Assembly (NCBI GenBank): GCA_947306175.1
Contig: CAMZFV010000002.1
Coordinates: 62,001 to 126,000, forward strand
DNA from: an uncultured Prevotellaceae bacterium
Lineage (GTDB): Bacteria; Bacteroidota; Bacteroidia; Bacteroidales; Muribaculaceae
DNA: 64,000 nt
Reading direction: 5' to 3'
The position numbers were made by a program, and so were the translations under genes. A model generated the notes under the pieces. It did no database searches. It was not told where the DNA came from and worked only from the letters and a program-made list of their open reading frames with translations. Of the stretch, positions 1 through 7,264 are shown piece by piece (position 1 is the stretch's first letter; each line of letters begins with the position of its first letter).

Positions 1-41
1 CTCAACTGTGTCGGGATCAGGTATAATCCAGCCTCAAGCAT
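1..41 (-). CDS. 5' end of a leftward gene cut by the window edge (possibly RsmI-like methyltransferase)
   Basis: Only about 13 codons are visible, reading MLEAGLYLIPTQL from an ATG whose complement is at 39-41. The LYLIPT stretch resembles the start of the tetrapyrrole-methylase/RsmI family (16S rRNA 2'-O-methyltransferase), which usually begins with a short xLYLIPTxL strand. That is a guess from a very short piece. The start is supported by a well-formed Bacteroidota promoter 34 bases upstream on the same strand. No Shine-Dalgarno site is visible. Confidence 0.45.
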   Translation of the reverse strand, partial: MLEAGLYLIPTQL

Positions 42-74
42 GCCTAGCTATAAATTCGCTTAAATTTTAACTTG

Positions 75-104
75 CAAATATACTCAATTTATTTCTACTT
101 GCAA
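75..104 (-). promoter_or_regulatory. Bacteroidota-type promoter for the leftward partial gene
   Basis: On the minus strand a -7 box TATATTTG (complement at 75-82) is preceded by TTG (complement at 102-104) with a 19-nt spacer, matching the TTG/TTTG-N19-21-TAnnTTTG pattern. The box lies 34 nt before the putative ATG. Confidence 0.55.
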
Positions 105-219
105 GAATTTTTACATGGTACTGTAAAAAATAGTAGCTGCAAATGAGCGACATTATACTGACTGGCTATAGATGATGGCACGTTAAATCGATAATGATGA
201 TAAAAATGGGGGCATGTTG

Positions 220-250
220 TTGTGGATTTCATTATATGTGTGTAATTTTG
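220..250 (+). promoter_or_regulatory. Promoter of phoH
   Basis: TTG at 220-222, a 20-nt spacer and a perfect TAATTTTG at 243-250, ending 24 nt before the phoH ATG. The rest of 105-219 is AT-rich and I see no gene in it. Confidence 0.6.
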
Positions 251-274
251 TGGGGAGAATTAGAAAGCGATTGA

Positions 275-1270
275 ATGATTGAACGGCACATTATTATTGA
301 CAATGTTGATCCCGTGACCTTTTACGGGGTGAATAACAGCAACATACAACTTATCCGCAACCTGTTTCCCAAACTGCGCATGGCAGCCCGTGGCAGTGTA
401 ATCACGGTCATTGGCGACGATGCCGAGACTGCTGACTTTGAGCAGAAAGTCCATGCGCTGGCCGACTACTGCGCAACCTACAACACGCTGCCCGAGGATG
501 TCATCATCGACACCATCAAGGGGACACCGCCCAAGCAGTTGAAGATGGACGACGTGATCGTGTATGGCGTGAACGGTAAGCCCATCAGCGGCCGCACACC
601 CAACCAGCAGCTGCTGGTCAAGACGTTCATGCAGAACGACTTGACATTTGCGCTGGGGCCTGCGGGAACGGGTAAGACTTATCTGGCTGTGGCGCTTGCC
701 GTGCGGGCGTTGAAGAACCGCGAGGCACGCAAAATCATCCTGTCGCGTCCTGCTGTGGAGGCTGGCGAGAAACTGGGTTTCCTGCCTGGCGACATGAGGG
801 ACAAGATTGACCCCTACCTGCAACCATTATATGATGCGCTGGAGGATATGATTCCGCAGGCCAAGCTCAAGGAGTACATGGAGAACAACGTGATCCAAAT
901 CGCTCCGCTGGCCTTCATGCGCGGCCGTACGCTCAACGATGCCATCATCGTGCTCGACGAGGCGCAGAACACTACAACCCACCAGATCAAGATGTTCCTC
1001 ACCCGCCTGGGCATGGGGTCGAAGATGATTGTCACGGGTGACATCACGCAGATCGACCTGCCCCGCAGCACGACTTCGGGCCTGATTCACGCCCTGCGTG
1101 TGCTTGATGGCGTGAAGGGCATCGGCAAGGTGGAGTTTGAGAAAAAGGATATCGTCCGCCACCATCTGGTGCAGCGCATCGTGGAGGCCTACGAGCGTTT
1201 CCAGGAAGAGAACAAGGAGTCAGGAGTTAGAAGTGAGGAGTTAGGAGTTGATGGGCGTCGAGAGCATTGA
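275..1270 (+). CDS. PhoH family ATPase (YbeZ/PhoH-like)
   Basis: A 331-residue cytoplasmic P-loop protein of the PhoH family, a nucleotide-binding protein linked in other bacteria to RNA metabolism and YbeY-dependent rRNA maturation. The Walker A loop GPAGTGKTYLA lies near residue 133 and the Walker B strand IIVLDEAQNTT near residue 229; the conserved HQIKMFLTRLG and TGDITQIDLP motifs follow. The N-terminal 110 residues are the usual PhoH lead-in. The start ATG follows a good promoter. The last 17 or so residues (ESGVRSEELGV...) lie beyond the family core and are coded by a degenerate gagttag-type DNA repeat, so the C-terminus looks extended by repeat DNA. It overlaps the start of menG by 20 bases, suggesting coupled translation. 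Family assignment is firm; cellular role is inference. Confidence 0.93.
   Translation: MIERHIIIDNVDPVTFYGVNNSNIQLIRNLFPKLRMAARGSVITVIGDDAETADFEQKVHALADYCATYNTLPEDVIIDTIKGTPPKQLKMDDVIVYGVNGKPISGRTPNQQLLVKTFMQNDLTFALGPAGTGKTYLAVALAVRALKNREARKIILSRPAVEAGEKLGFLPGDMRDKIDPYLQPLYDALEDMIPQAKLKEYMENNVIQIAPLAFMRGRTLNDAIIVLDEAQNTTTHQIKMFLTRLGMGSKMIVTGDITQIDLPRSTTSGLIHALRVLDGVKGIGKVEFEKKDIVRHHLVQRIVEAYERFQEENKESGVRSEELGVDGRREH
1217..1250 (+). repeat. Degenerate gagttag-type repeat inside the phoH 3' end
   Basis: Purine-rich near-repeats of the unit (a)ggagttag/aagtgaggagttag lie in the last phoH codons and run up to the menG ATG. Similar short repeats occur in intergenic DNA; here it has become coding. 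Confidence 0.5.
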
Positions 1271-2012
1271 CAACGGAAGTAGGGTAGAGGCAGTGACGCC
1301 GTATAGTGCAGCAGATACCGCCAAGACTGAGCAGGTCAGACAGATGTTTGACAGCATTGCGCCCGCCTATGACTTCATGAACCGTGCCATGACGATGGGT
1401 ATTGACATCTGGTGGCGATGGCTTGCCGTGAAACGCCTTAAACGCTTAAAACCAAAATCCATCCTGGACGTGGCGACTGGAACAGGTGACTTCGCGCTGC
1501 AACTACACCGCTCATTGAAGCCTTGCCGCATCTTGGGCGTTGACCTGTCAGAAGGTATGCTTGATGAGGCCCGCCGTAAGGTCAAGGCAAAAGGTCTGGA
1601 AGAGAGCATCGCCTTCAGACAAGACGACTGCATGGCGTTGCATCTGGAGGACGAAAGTGTGGATGCCGTGACGGTGGCCTTCGGGGTGCGAAACTTTGAA
1701 AACCTGCAACTGGGCTACAAAGAGATGGCGCGAGTGTTGCGCCCTGGCGGGATGCTGTGTGTGCTGGAACTGTCCACGCCGACCAACCGCATTATCCGCT
1801 GGTTTTATGACCTGTATGTGCTGCATGTCATCCCCTGGCTGGGGTCATTGAAGAGTGGCGACAAGAGCGCTTATCGGTACCTGCCGGAGAGCATCGCCGC
1901 TGTACCTCAAGGTGATGATATGTTGCAACTGATGCGCAACGTAGGCCTGCATGACGCGACTTTTAAGCGATTGACGTTGGGCGTGTGCACGATTTATACT
2001 GCGTACAAATAA
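1251..2012 (+). CDS. menG: Demethylmenaquinone methyltransferase
   Basis: SAM-dependent methyltransferase of the UbiE/MenG family, about 253 residues, normal length. It methylates demethylmenaquinone to menaquinone, the last step in making the quinone of anaerobic Bacteroidales. Seen: FDSIAPAYDFMNRAMTMGID near the N-terminus (UbiE signature), the SAM-binding loop DVATGTGDFAL, the later VAFGVRNFEN and RVLRPGG motifs and the C-terminal LGVCTIYTAYK. I chose ATG at 1251 over the TTG at 1248. A quinone-modifying enzyme fits the menA gene at 12714-13619 and the quinone-linked Complex I at 38077-55235. Because demethylmenaquinone is the only known quinone intermediate here, menG is preferred over ubiE. 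Confidence 0.95.
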   Translation: MGVESIDNGSRVEAVTPYSAADTAKTEQVRQMFDSIAPAYDFMNRAMTMGIDIWWRWLAVKRLKRLKPKSILDVATGTGDFALQLHRSLKPCRILGVDLSEGMLDEARRKVKAKGLEESIAFRQDDCMALHLEDESVDAVTVAFGVRNFENLQLGYKEMARVLRPGGMLCVLELSTPTNRIIRWFYDLYVLHVIPWLGSLKSGDKSAYRYLPESIAAVPQGDDMLQLMRNVGLHDATFKRLTLGVCTIYTAYK

Positions 2013-2014
2013 TT

Positions 2015-2060
2015 CATGTTTCTAAAATCCATTTTAGAAACATGAAGTTTAGGGTTTGAC
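2015..2060 (+). repeat. Hairpin plus AAGTTTAGGGTTT tail (copy 1)
   Basis: A perfect 14-bp inverted repeat (arms 2015-2028 and 2031-2044) directly followed by aagtttagggtttg. It lies 3 nt after the menG stop and may act as a terminator or mRNA 3' stabiliser. Two related elements lie at 14359 and 35531 with different stem sequences but the same tail. Confidence 0.7.
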
Positions 2061-2154
2061 AAAGGTTTGTTTTTCGCACACCGCAACTGTGTTGCGACTT
2101 ATGCTACAAACTTTGTCGAGCTAAAGGTTAGGGTTTAGAGTGCTGATATAAATA

Positions 2155-2162
2155 TAGATTTG
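2155..2162 (+). promoter_or_regulatory. Possible -7 box for the lipoprotein gene
   Basis: TAGATTTG matches TAnnTTTG, 9 nt before the chosen ATG. No clear TTTG at the expected -33 distance, so this is tentative. Confidence 0.3.
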
Positions 2163-2171
2163 ATTGGGTAT

Positions 2172-2711
2172 ATGAAAAAGGTTCTATATATCGTTGCGCT
2201 GGCGCTGGTGGGCATTGTGCTGCTGACGTCATGTGAAGGCGACCATGTGGTGATAGAGACTGACTGGACCACGCTTGAAACCGTGGAGTTGCAGGATAAT
2301 TACAACAAGTATATGGACGGTGATTGGGAGTATGTGTATTCAGACAGTCTCCATTTCATCGAGATGTTCTACACTTTCAGTACCAAAGACAGCACGCTTA
2401 CAGGTTATTATAATGATGTCTTGCGCACCAAGGTGTCGCCCGATGGCATCCCCGAACACGATGAGTGGGCACTGTTGTGGCAGGGTGAATTCAGTGCCAA
2501 ATGGGTGTTGCTGCACAGTGTGGATTTGAATCAAGCTTATATCTATCTGGCTGATTTAAAATATAGTAATGTGCATGGGGCATTGAAGGCCTACGACGTA
2601 ATGGCTGGCCGAATGCTATTCTATGGAGCTACAAAGAATACGCTGACAATTACCACGCCCTTGACATTCCGTCGTGCCGACATGCATCATCCTGATAAAA
2701 AGGAAGAATAA
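2172..2711 (+). CDS. Hypothetical lipoprotein
   Basis: A 179-residue exported lipoprotein of unknown function. MKKVLYIVALALVGIVLLTSC is a lipoprotein signal peptide with lipobox LTSC; the mature protein begins CEGDH. An acidic residue after the Cys is common on Bacteroidales lipoproteins that stay in or reach the outer membrane. The rest is a small domain rich in aromatic and polar residues (GDWEYVYSDSLHF), compatible with a lipocalin-like barrel, but I do not recognise a family. A TTG 12 bases upstream is in frame; ATG 2172 gives a proper signal peptide and is preferred. Confidence 0.75.
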   Translation: MKKVLYIVALALVGIVLLTSCEGDHVVIETDWTTLETVELQDNYNKYMDGDWEYVYSDSLHFIEMFYTFSTKDSTLTGYYNDVLRTKVSPDGIPEHDEWALLWQGEFSAKWVLLHSVDLNQAYIYLADLKYSNVHGALKAYDVMAGRMLFYGATKNTLTITTPLTFRRADMHHPDKKEE

Positions 2712-2724
2712 GAAAAATCAATGA

Positions 2725-3363
2725 TTATTTGGGCATAAATCGGGAGGGATCCTCCTTGTCTTCCTCAACTGGCGGCAGGGTGGGTGGAGTGGAGGTTTTG
2801 TCCTCTTGAGTCGTGTGTTTTTTGGTCTTGTGGGTGGCATTTTCCAAACGCTTGAATTCCTCTCGCACATGACGTCGGCCGTCCTCAAAGGTATCGTCTA
2901 CAGCCTTATCGATGGTTTCATTGAACTTGAACGGCAGGAGAGAGATTAATGCTGTGATCAGCGACAAGACGGTGATGGCGAAGGATAGTTTGTAACCGAT
3001 ACCCAGCCCGATGATGGAGAAACCTTCACCGAGGTCATTGTCGGGGGTCACTTCGGGGGCATGTCGCAGCATGATGTCATGCAAGCTGTTGGTGTTCATG
3101 TAAAACCACAACCAGACGATGATACAGGCAATAGCAGCCAAAACCCACCACCGGCGCTTGAGGCTGTTGAACGCGATGGCGCCAAAGCAGGCGACGAACG
3201 GCAACAAGGCGATGATGACGCTGCCGATCGAAAGTGCTTGAGAAATGGTGCCAGCGGTGAAGCCCAACCCTGTGCGTGTTCCGATGAACGAAATCTCGTA
3301 GAACGGTAGGAACACGTAGCAGATGAGGGCCAGCACAAGCAATATATTGGTGATAGATCTCAT
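2725..3363 (-). CDS. Hypothetical membrane protein with charged C-terminal tail
   Basis: A 212-residue protein with four or so hydrophobic segments: residues about 5-27, 45-65, 72-88 and 124-145. The C-terminal 60 residues are hydrophilic and highly charged (TFEDGRRHVREEFKRLENATHKTKKH), predicted cytoplasmic, and end in a proline/glutamate-rich stretch. I do not recognise a family. It follows rnc on the same strand after a 136-nt gap, so it may be read from its own promoter; only a partial -7 match (AGCCTTTG) is visible there. Confidence 0.7.
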   Translation of the reverse strand: MRSITNILLVLALICYVFLPFYEISFIGTRTGLGFTAGTISQALSIGSVIIALLPFVACFGAIAFNSLKRRWWVLAAIACIIVWLWFYMNTNSLHDIMLRHAPEVTPDNDLGEGFSIIGLGIGYKLSFAITVLSLITALISLLPFKFNETIDKAVDDTFEDGRRHVREEFKRLENATHKTKKHTTQEDKTSTPPTLPPVEEDKEDPSRFMPK

Positions 3364-3499
3364 TGAATTCTATAGTTGCAAGCGGTTTTCACGACTGCAA
3401 AGGCTTGCGAAGTTACAAAAATTTGGCCAACCAAGCCGTGAAATGAACCAAATTTTGCACTTTTTCAGGTTTGTTAGCAGGTGGAGCGGGTGGATGAGT

Positions 3500-4279
3500 T
3501 TAAAGTATTTCGGGGGTGGAGGCTAGAACTTGCTCGCGAAATTGCGGGTCGCTGTGGAGACGGTCGAGTGCCTTTTTGGCCGCAATCTGGTGGGATTCCT
3601 TCTTACTGTAACCTTCGGCTTCGCTAGCATGAATGCCGCCCAGGATGACCGCCGTGCGGAATACGGGATTCTTGTATTCATCAGTATAGGAGTCCACAAG
3701 TTCAAACTCGATGGCGACACGGTACTTTTGGGTCCACTCAATGAGCCGCGACTTGAAATTCTGTTCAGTCCTGACAAGATTGTTGAGGTCGAAGTGCTTC
3801 TTTATCAGCTTGTTGATGATAAACTTGCGGCATCGCTTGTAGCCTTGATCCAGATAGACGGCACCAACAAGCGCCTCGAGGGCATTGCCGCAGAGGTAAC
3901 TGTTGTGGGCCGACGAATGGGTGTTGGCGTGAAGGTGGGCATCGAGGTGTAGGCTGTTGCCGATGCGGTTCAGGCTCTCGCGCTGGACGATTTTGGCGCG
4001 GGTAGAGGTGAGGAAGCCCTCATGTTTGTGCGGGAATGTGGTATAGAGATAATCGGCTACCACGTTGTCAATCACCGCATCGCCCAGGAATTCGAGCCGT
4101 TCGTTGTTGATCCAGTGTCCGTCTTTGGCCTTTACAGGGTTGGAACGGTGCACCATTGCCAGTTTGTAGGGCTTGATGTCGTGAGGGTAGTAGCCAGTGA
4201 TGCGGTGAATAAAAACATAAAGCTCCTTATCCTTGACGAAAAGGAGCTTTATGAGTGATATGGCGTCGCTTGAAAGCAT
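3500..4279 (-). CDS. rnc: Ribonuclease III
   Basis: Double-strand-specific endoribonuclease that matures rRNA and processes mRNA, 259 residues. The N-terminal endonuclease domain has the signature NERLEFLGDAVID, and a second metal-site segment CGNALEALVGAVYLDQGY. In that segment Asn replaces the Asp of E. coli RNase III (Asp114 in ADT-x-E) while the catalytic Glu is kept; this is how I remember other Bacteroidota enzymes. A C-terminal dsRNA-binding domain follows (FKSRLIEWTQKYR ... EGYSKKESHQIAAKKAL). It sits 28 nt after fabF in the acpP-fabF-rnc order, which is widespread in bacteria. Confidence 0.95.
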   Translation of the reverse strand: MLSSDAISLIKLLFVKDKELYVFIHRITGYYPHDIKPYKLAMVHRSNPVKAKDGHWINNERLEFLGDAVIDNVVADYLYTTFPHKHEGFLTSTRAKIVQRESLNRIGNSLHLDAHLHANTHSSAHNSYLCGNALEALVGAVYLDQGYKRCRKFIINKLIKKHFDLNNLVRTEQNFKSRLIEWTQKYRVAIEFELVDSYTDEYKNPVFRTAVILGGIHASEAEGYSKKESHQIAAKKALDRLHSDPQFREQVLASTPEIL

Positions 4280-4307
4280 CGTGTGCCGTTATGCCAGTAG
4301 AAACACT

Positions 4308-5591
4308 TTACTTCTGGAACTTCTTGACGATGATGCTTGCGTTGTGTCCGCCGAAACCAAACGTGTTGGAAAGTGCAATGTTAACTGTTCGCTTCTGAGC
4401 CTTGTTGAAGGTGAAGTTCATCTTGTAGTCGATGTTCTCATCCTCGTCGCCGTCGGCATGGTTGATGGTGGGAGGAATGATGTCGTCGCGACATGCCAGC
4501 AGGCAGAATACAGCCTCCATAGCGCCAGTGGCGCCCAGCATGTGGCCGGTCATCGACTTTGTGCTGCTCACGTTGAGCTTGAAAGCGTGCTCGCCAAACA
4601 CGTCCTTCACGGCCTGAGCCTCGCTAAGGTCGCCAACGGGCGTAGATGTTCCGTGTGCGTTGACATAGTCAATATCCTCGGGCTTGATGCCGGCGTCCTC
4701 GATGGCACGCTGCATCACGAGCTTGGCGCCCAGACCCTCGGGGTGACTGGCGGTGATGTGATAGGCGTCGGCGCTCATGCCGCCACCGATGACCTCACCA
4801 TAAATCTTGGCACCGCGTGCCAGTGCGTGTTCGAGCTCTTCAAATACCAGACAAACACCGCCCTCGCCCATGACGAAACCATCGCGCGAAGCGCTGAAAG
4901 GCCTTGAAGCACCCTCAGGATCGTCGTTGCGCAACGAGATAGCCTTCATGGCATTGAAGCCACCCACGCCAGCGGGGAACAAGGGAGCCTCGCTACCGCC
5001 GGTAAGGATGGCCTTGGCCTTGCCCAAACGCACGTAGTTGAAAGCGTCGATGAGCGCGTTGGTCGATGTTGCACAGGCTGAAACAATACCGAAGTTGGGA
5101 CCGCGGAAGCCGTACTTGATGGAAATCTGTCCGGCGGCAATGTCGGCGATCATCGTCGGGATGAAGAACGGGCTGTACATGGGGCCGCGCTCTGGATTCC
5201 TGGCGTAATCACCCGATTGCTCCTCAAAGGTGTGCAATCCGCCAATACCCGACGAGAAGATGACACCCACCTCGTCGCGGTCGATACCCTCGGCCAGGAG
5301 GTTGGCATCCTCAACGGCCTGCTTGGCACAAGCCAACGCGTACTGGGTGTACAGGTCGTTGCGCTTGAAATCCTTCACCTCGCGGCGGTCGTTGGGGTCG
5401 GTTACATAGTTGAGCGGATCAAAACCCTTGATTTCGCAAGCGAACTTGGTCTTGAACAGTGTCGTATCAAAATGAGTAATAGGCCCTGCGCCACTTACCC
5501 CCTTGAGGGCGTTGTCCCATGTGGTCTCAACGTCCATGCCGATGGGAGTGATGGCACCCAGACCTGTTACCACTACTCGCTTTAATTCCAT
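4308..5591 (-). CDS. fabF: Beta-ketoacyl-ACP synthase II
   Basis: Elongating condensing enzyme of type II fatty acid synthesis, joining malonyl-ACP to acyl-ACP; 427 residues, normal length. The nucleophile is the Cys in VSACATSTNAL (about residue 173), with the two active-site histidines in NAHGTSTPVGD and KSMTGHMLGATGA, giving the Cys-His-His triad of the KAS I/II class. The N-terminus RRVVVTG-type strand (KRVVVTGLGAITPIGMD) and the C-terminal SNTFGFGGHNASI are standard. It lies 89 nt downstream of acpP, whose product carries its substrates. Confidence 0.97.
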   Translation of the reverse strand: MELKRVVVTGLGAITPIGMDVETTWDNALKGVSGAGPITHFDTTLFKTKFACEIKGFDPLNYVTDPNDRREVKDFKRNDLYTQYALACAKQAVEDANLLAEGIDRDEVGVIFSSGIGGLHTFEEQSGDYARNPERGPMYSPFFIPTMIADIAAGQISIKYGFRGPNFGIVSACATSTNALIDAFNYVRLGKAKAILTGGSEAPLFPAGVGGFNAMKAISLRNDDPEGASRPFSASRDGFVMGEGGVCLVFEELEHALARGAKIYGEVIGGGMSADAYHITASHPEGLGAKLVMQRAIEDAGIKPEDIDYVNAHGTSTPVGDLSEAQAVKDVFGEHAFKLNVSSTKSMTGHMLGATGAMEAVFCLLACRDDIIPPTINHADGDEDENIDYKMNFTFNKAQKRTVNIALSNTFGFGGHNASIIVKKFQK

Positions 5592-5680
5592 GTGGTAGTA
5601 GGAAGTTTATAAAAAGGTGGATGCCATGAGCAGCATCCCATGAGAGGGGCTGAATCATGGTATCCACCTGTAAGAGTTTT

Positions 5681-5923
5681 TTATTCGGCAGCCTTAGCTT
5701 CTTCGATGAACTTGATGGCGTCGCCTACGTTTTGGATGGTCTCAGACTTGTCATCGGGGATCTTGATGTCGAACTGCTTCTCAAATTCCATGATCAGCTC
5801 GACGGTATCAAGACTATCAGCACCCAGATCCTGGCTAAAAGTAGCCTCGGGAGTTACCTCAGACTCGCTAACACCTAACTTGTCAACGATAATTTGTTTT
5901 ACTCTTTCTTCAATTTCTGACAT
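5681..5923 (-). CDS. acpP: Acyl carrier protein
   Basis: An 80-residue acidic carrier protein. The serine that takes the 4'-phosphopantetheine arm is in [15 protein letters not shown], followed by the helix II recognition surface that partners with FabF and other enzymes. It is first in the acpP-fabF-rnc cluster. A weak promoter-like TTCCTTTG (complement at 5980-5987) lies 57 nt upstream; the T in place of A at position two makes it imperfect. Confidence 0.97.
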   Translation of the reverse strand: MSEIEERVKQIIVDKLGVSESEVTPEATFSQDLGADSLDTVELIMEFEKQFDIKIPDDKSETIQNVGDAIKFIEEAKAAE

Positions 5924-6296
5924 TGTCGTAAAATTTAAATTGTTATGTAAAAATGTTTGTTTTCGCTTTTTTGCGACTGCAAAGGAAATACTTTTTCTTC
6001 AAACAATAAAGAAAAATTTACTTAATTTGCGCCCTATTGGGGATTTTTAGTCTTTATATTGGTGAAACTCAATGTTTTTAAACAAATTTTCAAAGTTTTT
6101 ACTTCGAAATTAGGTTAAAAAATGTAATAAATTCACGCTTTACTCCTTTGCCACTTCGTGCCTTCTCCTCAACGAATGCCTTCCCGTTGCAAAAATCATT
6201 CGTTGGACTCCCCCACCACCCCAAGGTTTAAACAATCCTCAACTTTTTTTTGCATGTATTACTCAATGCAGTACAGACGCTTGGATGACGGGTGTG
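5924..6296. other. AT-rich intergenic region between acpP and rnz
   Basis: 373 bases without a supportable gene. It holds the acpP 5' leader, a pyrimidine-rich stretch around 6130-6190 and a 9-bp perfect inverted repeat at 6170-6205. Both flanking genes point left, so it separates the rnz 3' end from the acpP start. Confidence 0.6.
6170..6205. repeat. Inverted repeat CAACGAATG ... CATTCGTTG
   Basis: Arms at 6170-6178 and 6197-6205 are perfectly complementary with an 18-nt loop. There is no T-run on either side, so a regulatory dyad or RNA hairpin is as likely as a terminator. Confidence 0.45.
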
Positions 6297-7217
6297 TCAG
6301 ATCGTGTTGAGGTCGAGGGTGAGGCCTTCGTTGGCGAGGATGGTGTTGGGGAAGATGGTGCGGGCCTCGTTGAGTAGCGGGGTCTCGTCGAGGTAGCGCT
6401 TGGAGAAGTGGCCCAGGATGAGGCGTTTCACACCGGCCTCGTGGGCGACGGTGGCGGCTTCGAGGGCGGTGCTGTGGTAGCGCTTGTGGGCCTTGAGGCG
6501 CAGGCTTTCGTCGTAGGTGGCCTCGTGGTAGAGCCAGTCTACGCCCTCGACATGCTTGATCACGCGCTTTGAGAACTTGGTGTCGCTGCAATAGGCATAA
6601 CTGATGGCGTCGTCGGCGGGGGTAGTGAGCTGTTCGTTGGGGATGATGACACCCTCCTCGGTTCGCCAGTCTAAGCCTTGCCTGAGGGAGTTCATGGCAT
6701 AGTGAGGGATGCCGAGCCGCTTGACCTCTTCGCCGATGATGTGGCGCAGCTTGGGCTTCTCGCGGAACAGGAAACCCACGGCGGGGACACGGTGAACAAG
6801 GGGGAATGTGGTGACCGTCATGGCGTCGTCCTCCCAGATGACACGCTTGTGGGTGTCGATGATGTTGAAGCGCACCTCGAACGGGCGCTCGCGACAAAAG
6901 TAGTCGAGCATCTGTGAGAACAACTCAGCGCCGTCCTTGAAGGTGTGGATGGTGAGCGAGTTGGTGCGGTTGAGCAATGCCATGGTCGAGACCAATCCGG
7001 GCAGGCCGAAACAGTGGTCGCCGTGGAGGTGGCTGATGAAGATGTGGTTGAGTCGCATGAGTTTGAGCTTCATGCGTCGCACAGCCAGTTGGGCACCCTC
7101 GCCGCAATCGATCATCATGAGGTTGTCTCGCACGTTAAGCACCTGGCATGACGGTTGATGACGCGGCGTCATCGTCGCGCTTCCACAGCCCAGTATGCTC
7201 AATTCCAATCTTGTCAT
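6297..7217 (-). CDS. rnz: Ribonuclease Z (tRNA 3' endonuclease)
   Basis: Metallo-beta-lactamase-fold endonuclease of about 306 residues that trims tRNA 3' trailers. Seen: the zinc motif FISHLHGDHCFGLPGL (HxHxDH), further ligand regions TTFPLVHRVPAVGFLFRE and LYHEATYDESLRLKAHKRYHST, and the C-terminal LILGHFSKRY. Length and motif order fit the short RNase Z form. It has its own promoter, TTG (7262-7264 complement), 20 nt, TACCTTTG (7234-7241 complement), only 16 nt before the ATG, which overlaps the 3' end of the yfhO-like gene. Confidence 0.95.
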   Translation of the reverse strand: MTRLELSILGCGSATMTPRHQPSCQVLNVRDNLMMIDCGEGAQLAVRRMKLKLMRLNHIFISHLHGDHCFGLPGLVSTMALLNRTNSLTIHTFKDGAELFSQMLDYFCRERPFEVRFNIIDTHKRVIWEDDAMTVTTFPLVHRVPAVGFLFREKPKLRHIIGEEVKRLGIPHYAMNSLRQGLDWRTEEGVIIPNEQLTTPADDAISYAYCSDTKFSKRVIKHVEGVDWLYHEATYDESLRLKAHKRYHSTALEAATVAHEAGVKRLILGHFSKRYLDETPLLNEARTIFPNTILANEGLTLDLNTI

Positions 7218-7233
7218 TTTTGTTTACGGTGTG

Positions 7234-7264
7234 CAAAGGTAGTATTCTTTCGCGACATCGGCAA
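7234..7264 (-). promoter_or_regulatory. Promoter of rnz
   Basis: Minus-strand TTG, 20-nt spacer, perfect TACCTTTG. The mRNA leader would be about 10 nt. Confidence 0.6.
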
